Shown in pieces: positions 23,001 through 32,000 of a stretch of DNA of 64,000 nucleotides. The notes beneath the pieces were generated by a model. It made no database searches and was not told where the DNA came from. It was given only the letters and a program-made list of their open reading frames with translations. A program made the translations under genes and the position numbers. The first letter of the stretch is position 1; the number at the start of each line of letters is the position of its first letter. This stretch comes from Symsagittifera roscoffensis (Eukaryota > Xenacoelomorpha > Acoela > Convolutidae): the NCBI RefSeq assembly GCF_963678635.1, contig NC_087070.1:47223467-47287466 (forward strand), written 5' to 3'.

Positions 23001-24178
23001 CGGACGATGAGACCTTACCCTACGCAGAGGAAGATTGGCAGGATCCCGAACAGACAGAGGTTCCCAAGAACTTGGAACCAGATCTTCCGTTCACGATGCA
23101 GACTCGTCGGAAGGACGGGACGAGACCAAGAAAGAAGTACAATCCTTACGGTGACGACTTTGTAGTGGATAGGATAGATCTGAAGAAAGTAGTGGAGGAA
23201 GTAGTGGGTTTAGAAGAAATAACTGTGTCACAAGACATTGACATAGTCGATGATCATAACGATGAGTGGGTTGACGACTGGTCAAAACCCGAGGTAGAAT
23301 TTGACGATGAGCAACAGCAGTCATATGAACAAGATCAGACGAACCTGCGCGTCTTAGAGTGGCTGAACGAAATGACATCAGACCCTAAAGAGACCAACGT
23401 TACGATTCAAGACGTAGATCGCGAAAGCGCGAAATACATTAAGACCGAACGAGAGGATCCTTCCTGGGCTGCCCAGGAAGGACAACTTCTCATTCCAGCT
23501 TCTAACCTTGACTTAATACCAGGTATGCGATCGACGGGGACGCCGATTGATAATTTTGTCCGGGGAGTGGGGGTAGGACTTACCCACACTGAAAACTTGA
23601 TAATAAAAAAATTAAGAATAGCAAGAGAAACAGGAGAGTTAGAAGCAGAAACAGGCGAAGAACCTAAGAAACCTGACATAGGCAGGGTAGTTGAGTCATA
23701 TTTTAACTTACCAAATGAATATTCAAGTAACATAATACAAACAGACAGTGATTTCATACTCACAAACAGAACATGTGCGATAGCAATCACCGCAGACATG
23801 AGTTTTAGGACGGCGCTAGCGGCAGATTTTAAGAGGGAATACAAAAACGTGGAATTCCTTTGGAAGCAAAGACCAGGGATAGGGGGCGTAGCAGCCTTAC
23901 CTCCGGCGGTGTCGCAGATACCGGGAAAGTACTTGTGCTTCTTGGTAACGAGGGCGACGGAGAAGCAGCACGTGGACCCAGAAAACCTAGTCTTGTCTTT
24001 GACGAGGCTGAGGGACTTCCTTGTGGAAATGGACGTGAAGGAGCTTTCGCTTCCAGTGTACGATCCAAATAGAGGAAGACTGCATCCTCGGGAATTGTAC
24101 GCGCTTGTACACGTGATATTCTCTGATACGAACATACAAGTATATCTACATAAGAAATATTACTTAAGTATAGGCTGA
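20048..24178 (+). CDS. pol: Pol part 2: RNase H, long spacer, integrase, macrodomain-like C-terminus
   Basis: Continues RNase H with KVLSDTEIKYGAPKAEMFAV, one base out of frame with part 1. After RNase H (…RMRDKHQNADSLSKK) comes a ~430-aa acidic, Ser-rich spacer (20340-21620). Integrase follows: HHCC zinc finger (SHDQMGH … CLSCQQ), catalytic core with QIDH, QSDNGTAF and GLVERQNR; the last two acids are spaced DX35E (22199, 22307), then VGDYVWVF … KKWRGPFMITEV (GPY/F module). An acidic linker leads to 23740-24175, where NRTCAIAITADMSFRTALAA, GKYLCFLVTR and VKELSLPVYD fit a TARG1/OARD1-like macrodomain. The stop is TGA 24176-24178. Confidence 0.92.
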   Translation, partial: KVLSDTEIKYGAPKAEMFAVVTFVEKYRAYLGSAPFKLRVDNRALSWLKTYSMDQSYIGRWIVRLDGYHMIIEHRMRDKHQNADSLSKKTEFYERLEQKQANQAEVKEGFSFLNKETYEELPSTRWLDKSGHPIPGHPELPVEKAAEIKILSKEDPVPLDLLLRSNLVQQELSRMNINSLSLLDKTVQVTPQIMRMLGGLLEREVTRDDPEWTAAVASLTVSEKVKIMPSRRQHEENERDCRTIVQQLVSSIPQEILTSTSYGQKEQGSSKRKKTVTFVDRDKEGEVVEQNLLQDYSSGEKDDEKNQRSQDQHPGQGNLSGESEINKEIPDEKQDRENKVLSGEFRWMRRKHRHDLEERAVSSTTSSTDDDSRNSGMDTYSDRNSSSGSELSELAIHTLLVETRARDLDREVYQDPDSDRYLIPSERVFDNAADDLETIAVSKRSISLLPQKEVVRTDLQPFQQETQPLAKIWCVKMEEDTHQPNELNSQMRVMKTYLKARYRLSDLLRAQRNDRMTSNLKRWIENGAPDKGDLEEDSYRILRQYFMQKEGRLYLNKDGIVACRRREEDKVLYKYNAIVLPQLYQTELLFRSHDQMGHQGIDKVYQRILKRFEWPGMKKTCEKWVTACLSCQQVKDPRKLRFPLQSIESSEFNEVVQIDHQKICMTDSGYNQVLVMIDHFTKYAEAVPCITASAEETCDHLINTWIARHGCPMTFQSDNGTAFVGELTKELMRRSQVAQAHSTTYHPQTNGLVERQNRTLVSMLRVYCSRYMTDWDRYLPQVMGAYNSTQHSTTGVSPHMMLTGHEKSLPLTFFYPEYEGKKTSPQVYVRDVIRRQQELNDLCRRNTQQAQARQRKRFDKKAAGAKAYSVGDYVWVFQNVIPPKGTKKLLKKWRGPFMITEVHQEGRFYRLSTGRAAHYENIKPHNPSTEDWCVPADMEEGGYLMMDPACEVNEKGTRQKNDGNEIVEDGTDTPLDLDPNEQIEADDETLPYAEEDWQDPEQTEVPKNLEPDLPFTMQTRRKDGTRPRKKYNPYGDDFVVDRIDLKKVVEEVVGLEEITVSQDIDIVDDHNDEWVDDWSKPEVEFDDEQQQSYEQDQTNLRVLEWLNEMTSDPKETNVTIQDVDRESAKYIKTEREDPSWAAQEGQLLIPASNLDLIPGMRSTGTPIDNFVRGVGVGLTHTENLIIKKLRIARETGELEAETGEEPKKPDIGRVVESYFNLPNEYSSNIIQTDSDFILTNRTCAIAITADMSFRTALAADFKREYKNVEFLWKQRPGIGGVAALPPAVSQIPGKYLCFLVTRATEKQHVDPENLVLSLTRLRDFLVEMDVKELSLPVYDPNRGRLHPRELYALVHVIFSDTNIQVYLHKKYYLSIG
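20938..21079 (+). repeat. Three internal copies of the element's polypurine tract
   Basis: The exact 10-mer GTCCGGGGAG that precedes the 3' LTR (34331-34340) also occurs at 20938-20947, 21004-21013 and 21070-21079 in the pol spacer, about 66 bp apart, each translating as SGE. Two explanations fit: a local protein repeat (…SGEKDD, LSGESE, LSGEFR) or internal plus-strand priming sites like the central polypurine tract of lentiviruses. Confidence 0.7.
23558..23567 (+). repeat. Fourth internal polypurine-tract copy
   Basis: GTCCGGGGAG again, within TTTTGTCCGGGGAGT, but here read in a different codon frame (VRGVG) from the three copies near 21 kb. A coding explanation therefore does not cover all copies. 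Confidence 0.6.
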
Positions 24179-24580
24179 GTGATGTGCGAGAGGGTGTTAG
24201 GCCAAAGGACCAAGTTGCATGTAATATGTGATATGTGTGTTATGTTATGTTATGTTATGTGTTAGGTTATTAAGATCATGGGTAAGTAGGGGTTAGTGAC
24301 CATGAACAACTAGATGACGATCTTGGGAATAGATCCAAAGTTTGGACTGTCCAATCTTAGGTCGAATTCCAAAATTTTAGAAACCAATTGATTTTAATAA
24401 ATTTTAGGATAAATATCTTTTTATCTGAACTGTCTTTAAGCAAATTTTAACGATATATATTAAGGTGAAACTGACAGGTGTGACAGTCGTGATTCCTTTT
24501 CTAGATCCTGATTGATCATTTAATTGCTCACTTGAGTCAAAACTTGAGATCGAAATCAAATCAAACTTGGAAAGAACACT
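24179..24580 (+). promoter_or_regulatory. Intergenic region before ORF3 with a candidate splice acceptor
   Basis: 402 bp without coding signal; contains a short (TTATG)n run at ~24238-24260. GATTCCTTTTCTAG (24491-24504) is a good 3' splice site 76 bp before the ORF3 start, suggesting that ORF3 is made from a spliced subgenomic RNA as retroviral env is. The matching donor was not identified. Confidence 0.4.
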
Positions 24581-27500
24581 ATGGACAATTTCAACCTGGA
24601 TGAATTGATGGACCTAGCAGAGGCATATGTGGGACCGATGGTAGATGCGATCTATCGTTGGCTGATCGAACGAGACTTCGCTCTGGAGGACCCAGAGGTG
24701 GTCATGTTGCTGACCGCCCTGATCAACATCTTGGGGCACGACAACCGTGGGGACCGCCCCACGGAAGTCCTGTTGATGGCAGCATATGGAGAAAGAGGAG
24801 TACTAGACCGCCCGAACATGAGAGTGATGAGGTGGAGAAACGGGGCTCTCTCAGGGAGTGACTTGGCGAATGAGCCTGGATTGGGAAGTTCTAGGACATA
24901 CCAACCAGGTGAGATGCCAATGCCCTCTAAGCCTAAACCTGGGCTGACGAGAATGCATCGGGAGATGAACAGCGAGGTAACCTCGTCTGGTTCACCACTG
25001 AGAGCAGCTGTGCCACCAAAAAGGGCGAAAGTAACACAGAAGGTTCAGACGAACCAAACCATACAAGATCTGGACGAGATGAACGATCAACTGAGGAGTA
25101 CGAAGAAGGAGTTAGACGATATGACGAAGACCATGCTGGCGATGGAGGAAGACCGGGACATGTGGAGAAAGTTGTTTGAAGACTGCAACAAAAAGCAGGG
25201 TCAAGAGATCGAACGCTTAAGGCAGGAATACAAAGAGCGATCGGAGCAGGTGGCGTTGACAACGGCCGTGGAGAAAGTAATACCTGCAAGGGATATTCCT
25301 CGTGGGCAGTCCCCGATGGAGCTCTTGACGCCTCGAGAAATGAGTCAAACAACGGAGACACGACCTCCAATGGAGACAAATCGAGTAACGATCCCGGATC
25401 CTAGCGACACCTTGGGTGACCCCGTCGTAGAACAGACAGTGAGAAAACTGATAGAGAAAACTGGACGATTGGTCGCTAACAAGAATGCACCAGGTTCCGG
25501 GGTGACTGCACCCTATGGAACGATTGACGATACGGGCAGAGTACAACTCTCCCAGACAGTAATCAGACAAGGGATGAGTAACGTGACACCACTCATGGGG
25601 AACTCGAGAATCCCAGAGAGTAAAGTAAGGAAGATGCCAGCGAAGAAAGTGTCTCGTGTAATAGACGTGCAGAAGAATAATCAATTGAAGTATAATTTCA
25701 CGGGAGTTCCGGAGACAGATCCGAGGGCCTGCTTCAATCGAGCTACCTGGAGCCCGGCTGTGAACCTGCAGCAACCACCACTCGGGACATCTCACCTGAT
25801 ATTGGGAGACAGCTTAGCCAGAGTGCTGTCGAATTTGAGGACCTCATGGGTCACCACGGTGATGGCCTTTGGAGGCGCGACGATTGCCCAATTATATCGC
25901 ATGGTGGAGCTGATGAATCCAGGGAAGATACCCAATGTGATGATCTTAGTTGGGACGAATGATATCTCCAGAGGATCAGATGAGCAGGAAGCACTGTGGG
26001 AATCAATGATGGTGTGTTTGTTTACTACTCTCTGGCAGAAGTTCAGTTGCGCGGTACTGACCGTTTGCACGGTGCCAATGAACGCAAGAAGCCTGACAGC
26101 ATCAGGAAGAAGGCACAACGAGGGAGTCATGAGATGGAACAACATCTTGAGAAACCTAGCAAATCGAAATGCCGGAAGAATGATCCTCACGGACATTGAA
26201 CATGAATTGAGAGCCATGGATCAAGCCAGACTGACCACAGATGGCATCCACTTCGACAGTGTCGAAGGACAAGCTTGGTTGAATCGAGTCTTCCTAGAAC
26301 GGTTGGATGAGCTGGAAGCAGAACTCTTTGACACAGGAGTGCTGAAGGAAGAGGGAACGGTGAGTGATACGGTGATCACCACCTTTGTGCCTCCTAACCT
26401 GGAAACACGCTTGGGTACGGTCCCAGCCGTCACAAATTACCGGCAACAAAGCTCCGGTGAACCAGGTCGAAGAACAGACGTACAAGATCGGTTGGGAGAA
26501 GCACCGATGATGAGGACAATTCATCCTAGGAAAAGGATAGGACCTGTCAACCAACCAATCGAGGAAGTAGCAGGCACATCCAGATCGGACACTAGATCGG
26601 AGACGACGAGTACCAGTCGAGAGGAGAGACCGAGCAGAGGCTCATTGATGTGGTCGCGATCCATACCGTCTCCTTGGCATATATACAAAGACGAACTAAT
26701 GAAGCTGGACCTACAGAGAGTGAGCTTCATCGAAGATGCAAGGAGGATGCTGAATGGAGCGACGCTATCCGTCAGCAGATTGTACTCGATAACCGGCGTA
26801 GACTGGTTGATAGCCGCTAGCATAAATTTCAGCTCCACGACGGCCTTGAGATTTGCCGACTTGGAGGGACTGCCCTCCAACAACACAATAGGACCTGTGA
26901 ATGCAAGACCGTTGCAAGATGTGAGATTGAACCATGATGAGAGGAATCGTGAAGAAAGGCCAGGAAGATTCCTGACGGCGAGAGCGCCGATTGGACAACA
27001 CGTGAAGATATTTAGGCAATTGACGACACCACCTGGTCATGTGAAGGAGAGAGTGTACCCAAAACTAGTGAACCAAGATGGTGATGCCCAGAGATATGGC
27101 GGATTGACAGCGATAAAGAAAGATGAGACCATCTTCGCCGCCTACGACAAAGCAGAGATGAGAAAGGCCAAAATCATGGTAGTAGCGAATTCAGAGTTCG
27201 TGTACACCTCTAAGTCTTTGTTTTGGCCGGACGTCATAATGCTGGCCGCAGTTGACCTAGACCTATTGCAATCAGTGTCATTGGCTATAGGGGTACAAAG
27301 GCAGACAGAAATAAACCCGATAACGATTGTGTTTGCTGGCATCAATGACCATCTACACAGTAGAGGTTTTCTGAGCAGGCTCAGAGATCCTGCAACAGCA
27401 GAAAACGCAGTATGGCCAGCGATAAAAGACATCCTGGAGTCAATGGGTGAAGTGGTAGACGCGACAAAGGAGGGATCATTCAATAAAATGACGTTGAGAG

Positions 27501-28993
27501 TAGTATTTGCGTTGTCTCCGGGATATGCACATCTCCCGGGTGGACTGAAATTTGTGTATGCAATGGTAGCCTTACTTTCGGAGGGAAAATATGATGTGAT
27601 CATATCAGCCCCGAATCGCATGATAGAAATGGAGAACCTGAGGCCACTTAAGGCTGAACTGCCTGCAGTATGGTCAGATATCTCAAACGCGATGAGAGGG
27701 TTCAAGGACCACGCGCTACACATGTTGGTGTTGGACGAAGTGCTGGGGTTGGAACTGTCCAACTTCAGTCGGCAACTCAAACTGAAACCAGGAATAGATG
27801 ACGACCATCGAGTGATCACGGCGATGTCCAACGACTTGTGGTTCCGAGCAATGGAAGTGGCGAGTGAAGACACGAGAAGAAAGAATTCACTGGAGACGAG
27901 AGCTCATCTGGAAGCGATGGTGCTGAGAACCAAGCCGGAAGCAAACCAGTGGCTACACCTGAATCCGAGAGTAGCGGCACTGGGTGCAGATGCTTTTCAG
28001 CAAGGCCCAGTAATGATCACTAAGATACACGCCTACTTGTTGAAGGAGGTGAATCTGGCGGAAAATGCCGGAGAAAAGACAGCTGAGTTCGTGAACAGAA
28101 TGTGTCAGATTACTCTGGAAACCTTCTGGACCCAGGAAGTGAAGGGACAGGAGGGATTTGAAAGGACAGACAGCATGCTAGAAGGGTTGGGAGCCGGATG
28201 GACCGCGTCCTTCTTGGCAAAAGTTTACCCGAAAGTCTCGCACTATTTGATAAAGGAATTCCTCCAAGCAGTAGTGAAAGTATCGATAGTGGAATTAATA
28301 GCCTTGTCCGTGACGTTCGGAGCGGAGAGTTTTGTAAAAGGACCGGCGATACTGCTTACGGATGGAATACAGAACCTGCGACTAGATGGACTTCTGACAC
28401 TGATCGCAATAACCCACGGAAACTTGGGAGGACTGATGAAACTGGCACGTTGTCCAGAGCAGATGAAAGAGAGAGTGAGGAATCTGGATATGAAGAAATC
28501 CACAGACTCGTGGAACAAAATAAGAGACCTGAGACACACTCTTATCCAGTATCTCTTGCAGCAGAATCGCTTTGGAACCGGAGAAGACGAGACAATTGAA
28601 AGAGAGGAAGATGTTAGACGACATGTTGGAGGCATGCCGCTGTTAACAGATTTGAGCTTAGCTATGAGAATCGATCCCTTGGCGCTGATCAGAGGAGTCA
28701 CGGAGTTCGTGACAGTGATCTATGGACCAGCAGTCACCTTTGCGTTCCCTGACGTTAAAGTGGAAGCATATAGGAGGTCGGTGTTGCAACTGAACCTCAT
28801 ATCGGCAGTGGACGGTAGTACACTGAACTGGTGTGAGCAGCACGCATTGCGAGAGCTCATGAGTGAAGATCTGTTATTTGCGAAAATATCGGAGCCAGAG
28901 ATGACAGTCATCAATTTTGACGATCACTTCTGTGACCGCATGGGAGAAGTAGAAAGAGGGCACATCGAGGTGTTCCAAAGCTTTGGAATCTGA
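24581..28993 (+). CDS. ORF3: 1470-aa protein with SGNH/GDSL hydrolase domain
   Basis: From ATG 24581. Residues ~150-230 form a coiled coil (MNDQLRSTKKELDDMTKTML). Residues ~405-585 are an SGNH hydrolase domain: ILGDSLARV (Ser411, block I), AFGGATI (block II Gly), ILVGTNDISR (Asn460, block III) and TTDGIHFD (Asp554, His557, block V), with normal family spacing, so an active esterase or lipase-type fold is likely; the substrate is unknown. Residues ~860-1030 repeat the pattern loosely (VVANSEF … VFAGINDHLHSRG, 51 residues apart versus 49), perhaps a degenerate second copy. The remaining ~430 residues are helical-looking with no recognised domain. No signal peptide or membrane segment is seen. 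It follows pol in the position retroviral env would take. Confidence 0.88.
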   Translation: MDNFNLDELMDLAEAYVGPMVDAIYRWLIERDFALEDPEVVMLLTALINILGHDNRGDRPTEVLLMAAYGERGVLDRPNMRVMRWRNGALSGSDLANEPGLGSSRTYQPGEMPMPSKPKPGLTRMHREMNSEVTSSGSPLRAAVPPKRAKVTQKVQTNQTIQDLDEMNDQLRSTKKELDDMTKTMLAMEEDRDMWRKLFEDCNKKQGQEIERLRQEYKERSEQVALTTAVEKVIPARDIPRGQSPMELLTPREMSQTTETRPPMETNRVTIPDPSDTLGDPVVEQTVRKLIEKTGRLVANKNAPGSGVTAPYGTIDDTGRVQLSQTVIRQGMSNVTPLMGNSRIPESKVRKMPAKKVSRVIDVQKNNQLKYNFTGVPETDPRACFNRATWSPAVNLQQPPLGTSHLILGDSLARVLSNLRTSWVTTVMAFGGATIAQLYRMVELMNPGKIPNVMILVGTNDISRGSDEQEALWESMMVCLFTTLWQKFSCAVLTVCTVPMNARSLTASGRRHNEGVMRWNNILRNLANRNAGRMILTDIEHELRAMDQARLTTDGIHFDSVEGQAWLNRVFLERLDELEAELFDTGVLKEEGTVSDTVITTFVPPNLETRLGTVPAVTNYRQQSSGEPGRRTDVQDRLGEAPMMRTIHPRKRIGPVNQPIEEVAGTSRSDTRSETTSTSREERPSRGSLMWSRSIPSPWHIYKDELMKLDLQRVSFIEDARRMLNGATLSVSRLYSITGVDWLIAASINFSSTTALRFADLEGLPSNNTIGPVNARPLQDVRLNHDERNREERPGRFLTARAPIGQHVKIFRQLTTPPGHVKERVYPKLVNQDGDAQRYGGLTAIKKDETIFAAYDKAEMRKAKIMVVANSEFVYTSKSLFWPDVIMLAAVDLDLLQSVSLAIGVQRQTEINPITIVFAGINDHLHSRGFLSRLRDPATAENAVWPAIKDILESMGEVVDATKEGSFNKMTLRVVFALSPGYAHLPGGLKFVYAMVALLSEGKYDVIISAPNRMIEMENLRPLKAELPAVWSDISNAMRGFKDHALHMLVLDEVLGLELSNFSRQLKLKPGIDDDHRVITAMSNDLWFRAMEVASEDTRRKNSLETRAHLEAMVLRTKPEANQWLHLNPRVAALGADAFQQGPVMITKIHAYLLKEVNLAENAGEKTAEFVNRMCQITLETFWTQEVKGQEGFERTDSMLEGLGAGWTASFLAKVYPKVSHYLIKEFLQAVVKVSIVELIALSVTFGAESFVKGPAILLTDGIQNLRLDGLLTLIAITHGNLGGLMKLARCPEQMKERVRNLDMKKSTDSWNKIRDLRHTLIQYLLQQNRFGTGEDETIEREEDVRRHVGGMPLLTDLSLAMRIDPLALIRGVTEFVTVIYGPAVTFAFPDVKVEAYRRSVLQLNLISAVDGSTLNWCEQHALRELMSEDLLFAKISEPEMTVINFDDHFCDRMGEVERGHIEVFQSFGI

Positions 28994-28999
28994 GGCCCT

Positions 29000-29023
29000 A
29001 TGACAAAACGAATGGTGAAATGA
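29000..29023 (+). other. Mini-ORF whose stop overlaps the ORF4 start (ATGA)
   Basis: ATG at 29000 opens seven codons (MTKRMVK) ending in TGA at 29021-29023, which overlaps the ATG of ORF4 (29020-29022) as ATGA, seven bases after the ORF3 stop. ATGA overlaps support termination-reinitiation in some retroelements and viruses; here this is only a possibility. Confidence 0.3.
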
Positions 29024-32000
29024 CCAGAGTGCCTCGTCTCACAGCAGCCTATCACAAAGTGAGAGAAGAGACGAAGGAGTGGGGCGATTACAAGAAGCTA
29101 CCGGAAGCAATCCCTGAATTCCCTCTGATAAGAAGGATGCTGCTCGGAGCAGTCTCCGTAGTACAAACTCCTAGATTGAGAGCATTCGAAGCCAATGAAA
29201 GGAGAGTAGGGAATTTCTCGGTGACGATGGATCCATGCTTCGTAGGGAGAAATGCCGCCGTGTTACAGTACACACGATTCGCATACACGGATCAAGCGAC
29301 GAGAAGGAGAATAAGCAACGCCGGTACTCCCAAGCCTGGAAGATTTGATGAGGAATGGAGGGAACTAGGCTTAACTCCGATAAGAATGAGAGGCAGGACA
29401 GAATTGCCTGAAGCCTCATTAATCCTGACCAGTGTGAAAAAGGAGATGAAAGTGGGAGGAATATTGCAGACGAGAACCTTCCTAGCACCCTTCGGTTGCG
29501 AAGAAATCAAAGTGGTCCATGGAGAAGAGGAAGATAAATCAGCCGGTACATTGCTCATACCGAGATTCCAGGAAGAAGCTGACAATGACGAACAAGGACC
29601 ATCGAGCTCGAACAAGGACAAGTCAGAAGGAGATGACGGACAGGGTGGAAGCCGTCAGACGGAAGAACCCATGCAACAAGATCAAGCTGGTGGGGAAGAC
29701 GACAGGGCATCGACAGGAGGAACATCCAGCCTGGATTTCAATATCTTCAGTGATCTTGAGAATAATGCAGACACGTTGGAAACGACTGAGCCAGCGGATG
29801 AAGGCATCTCGACACTGGAACCTCCGTCAGCCTTTGAGGAAATGAAACGGAATTTGCCGGAGAGCAGCTCTCCTGGCAATTCAAGAAATAACGACCAGAG
29901 AATCCTTATGGAATCACCTCGAAGGAGAAGAATAGAGGCCTCAGCCAGAGTACCTTTCTTGGGAACGCTGCCCGAAGAAGAATGGGAAGTACATCACCGA
30001 GACCACGAGAGTAGGACGGGATGTAAGCTGGACAGAGTGGCGTTCATGGAAGAAGTCTGGACTGTGATTCAGAGCTATGGGACCCAGTCCATTCTCAAAA
30101 CAGGTCTCAATCAACCCTTGATGAGAGAAGTACTTGACAAGCTTGATGAGTGTGAAGGGAGACTGAGTGAGTTATTGATCGACTCAGCCACTGATGAGAG
30201 TGAAGCGAATTCTCCCATCAAGATGACACCGCAGGACAATGAAGGAGAGGTGGTGTACCTGTCAAGGACCAGGAGAGGAACGATGCGATCAAAAATGGTG
30301 ATTGATAAAATCAATGCGATGAAAATGAAGTTAGGCAGCAGAGTGATGCCGAGGAGAATTGGAAAGACGAAAGTGGATTCAGAAATATCGATGAAAGCTG
30401 GTAACTCAGCGAAAAGAAAGCGAGTCGAAGAAGTTATGGATTTGGGGCAAGGTGATTATCAATTGTCCGGCACAGATAGAATATTAACTGATATAGCGAT
30501 GGTGCCACCCATTCTGATGGCAGGGATAAAATCAACCGGTTATAAATCCAAAAGGAGTGACCGCACTCTGACTGGAGCAACTTTAGAAATGGAAATACTC
30601 AGTCAATGTGGAGAGAGTAAAATGAGGGACTTCAAACCATCTCCCATGAATCATGGAAAAGGAAGTGTTGCAGGACAACTGACACCAGTGGAATACAACC
30701 GACTAACAGTGTCGGAGACAGTGTCGATAGATGAACCCACCGGTGGATACATGGAGATGTTGGAATACCGGAACTCGGCTAGAGGGTATGTAATGGCCCT
30801 GGAAGACGAAAAAGCCATGGAGGGTTATCTGGAAATGATGTTGCAAGGCACCACCCTCAAGCAGACGGCGTATGGAACTTTGGCGTCGTCTGACGTAGAG
30901 GCGGAGACGATCGAGCAGTTAGTGAGCCTTCCATGGAAAGCAGTAGTATTGAGGTATTTCGAAGAAGAAATGAGGACTACGCCAAGAATACATGCTCTCG
31001 TGGCAGTACCTTACGTAAGGACAGAATTGCAACTCAGGCTCGCCTGGTGCATGATGGGACTGACTCGCGAAGAATATGATTCAGAAGAAAGGAAGAGATC
31101 AAAGGAGGAAAAAGTTTTCCTTATGACGAATCTGAGGGATCTGATAGTCCAGGAGGGAGCAGCAGTAGCGTGTGCAAAGCGGAGAGACGCTCTCTGTTTC
31201 ATTCGATTCCTGATAGAGCAGATTTCAGTACCTGCATTAAACACTTGTGTTAAAATGTTGAGGGAAGGCGATGAGCGAACGAAAGCCATGTTCTTACTAG
31301 CAATGCTGGATATGCAGCAAAGTAAACCGATGAGGGTGAACATGAAAGAACCTGAAGAATTGGAACCCATGAAAAAGATAGACGAGATCAGGAGATTCTC
31401 AAACAAGGAGTTGAGGCTCACTAAAGAATCTATGGGAGCATTGCCGAGATCCAGCGAATACTGTGGACCGATCAAGAAGAAGTCATATAGCTATGTGTCC
31501 GGGATTATAGGGATAGCATACAATCCTTTCCTGAGTGAAGACATACGCGATTGCTTCTTTGATTATGAGCAGGCGGTGTTACTAAGATTCTGGACGTCCA
31601 GAATTGTGACGACTAAGAGCGTTAACAATCCACAGGCCAAATTGGGATTGGTCTTGGAAGAAGAGGTGACTGCACCTTCAGTACCAAAATCCGACAAGAG
31701 AGTGGAATTTGGGTTGGGATTCTCAGATGAATTACTGAGAACGAGCTTGATGGCAGTGTGGGAATTGATGAAGCCATCATGGTGTCCTAGTCCCAACGCT
31801 GACTCAATATTACGGGCGACACAAGACATACAGAGGGAACTGAATGCGGACTGTAACCTGCGTGACCTCAACATCATATATAATGTGATGATAACAGCCT
31901 CTAAGAGCAACGGAGAAGATAAAATGGAGTTGCCTGGCTGGGGACCAGAAGACTGGGTCAAACGTGGCAGCTGTCTGGCGGAAGTCTGTGGACTAGAGGG

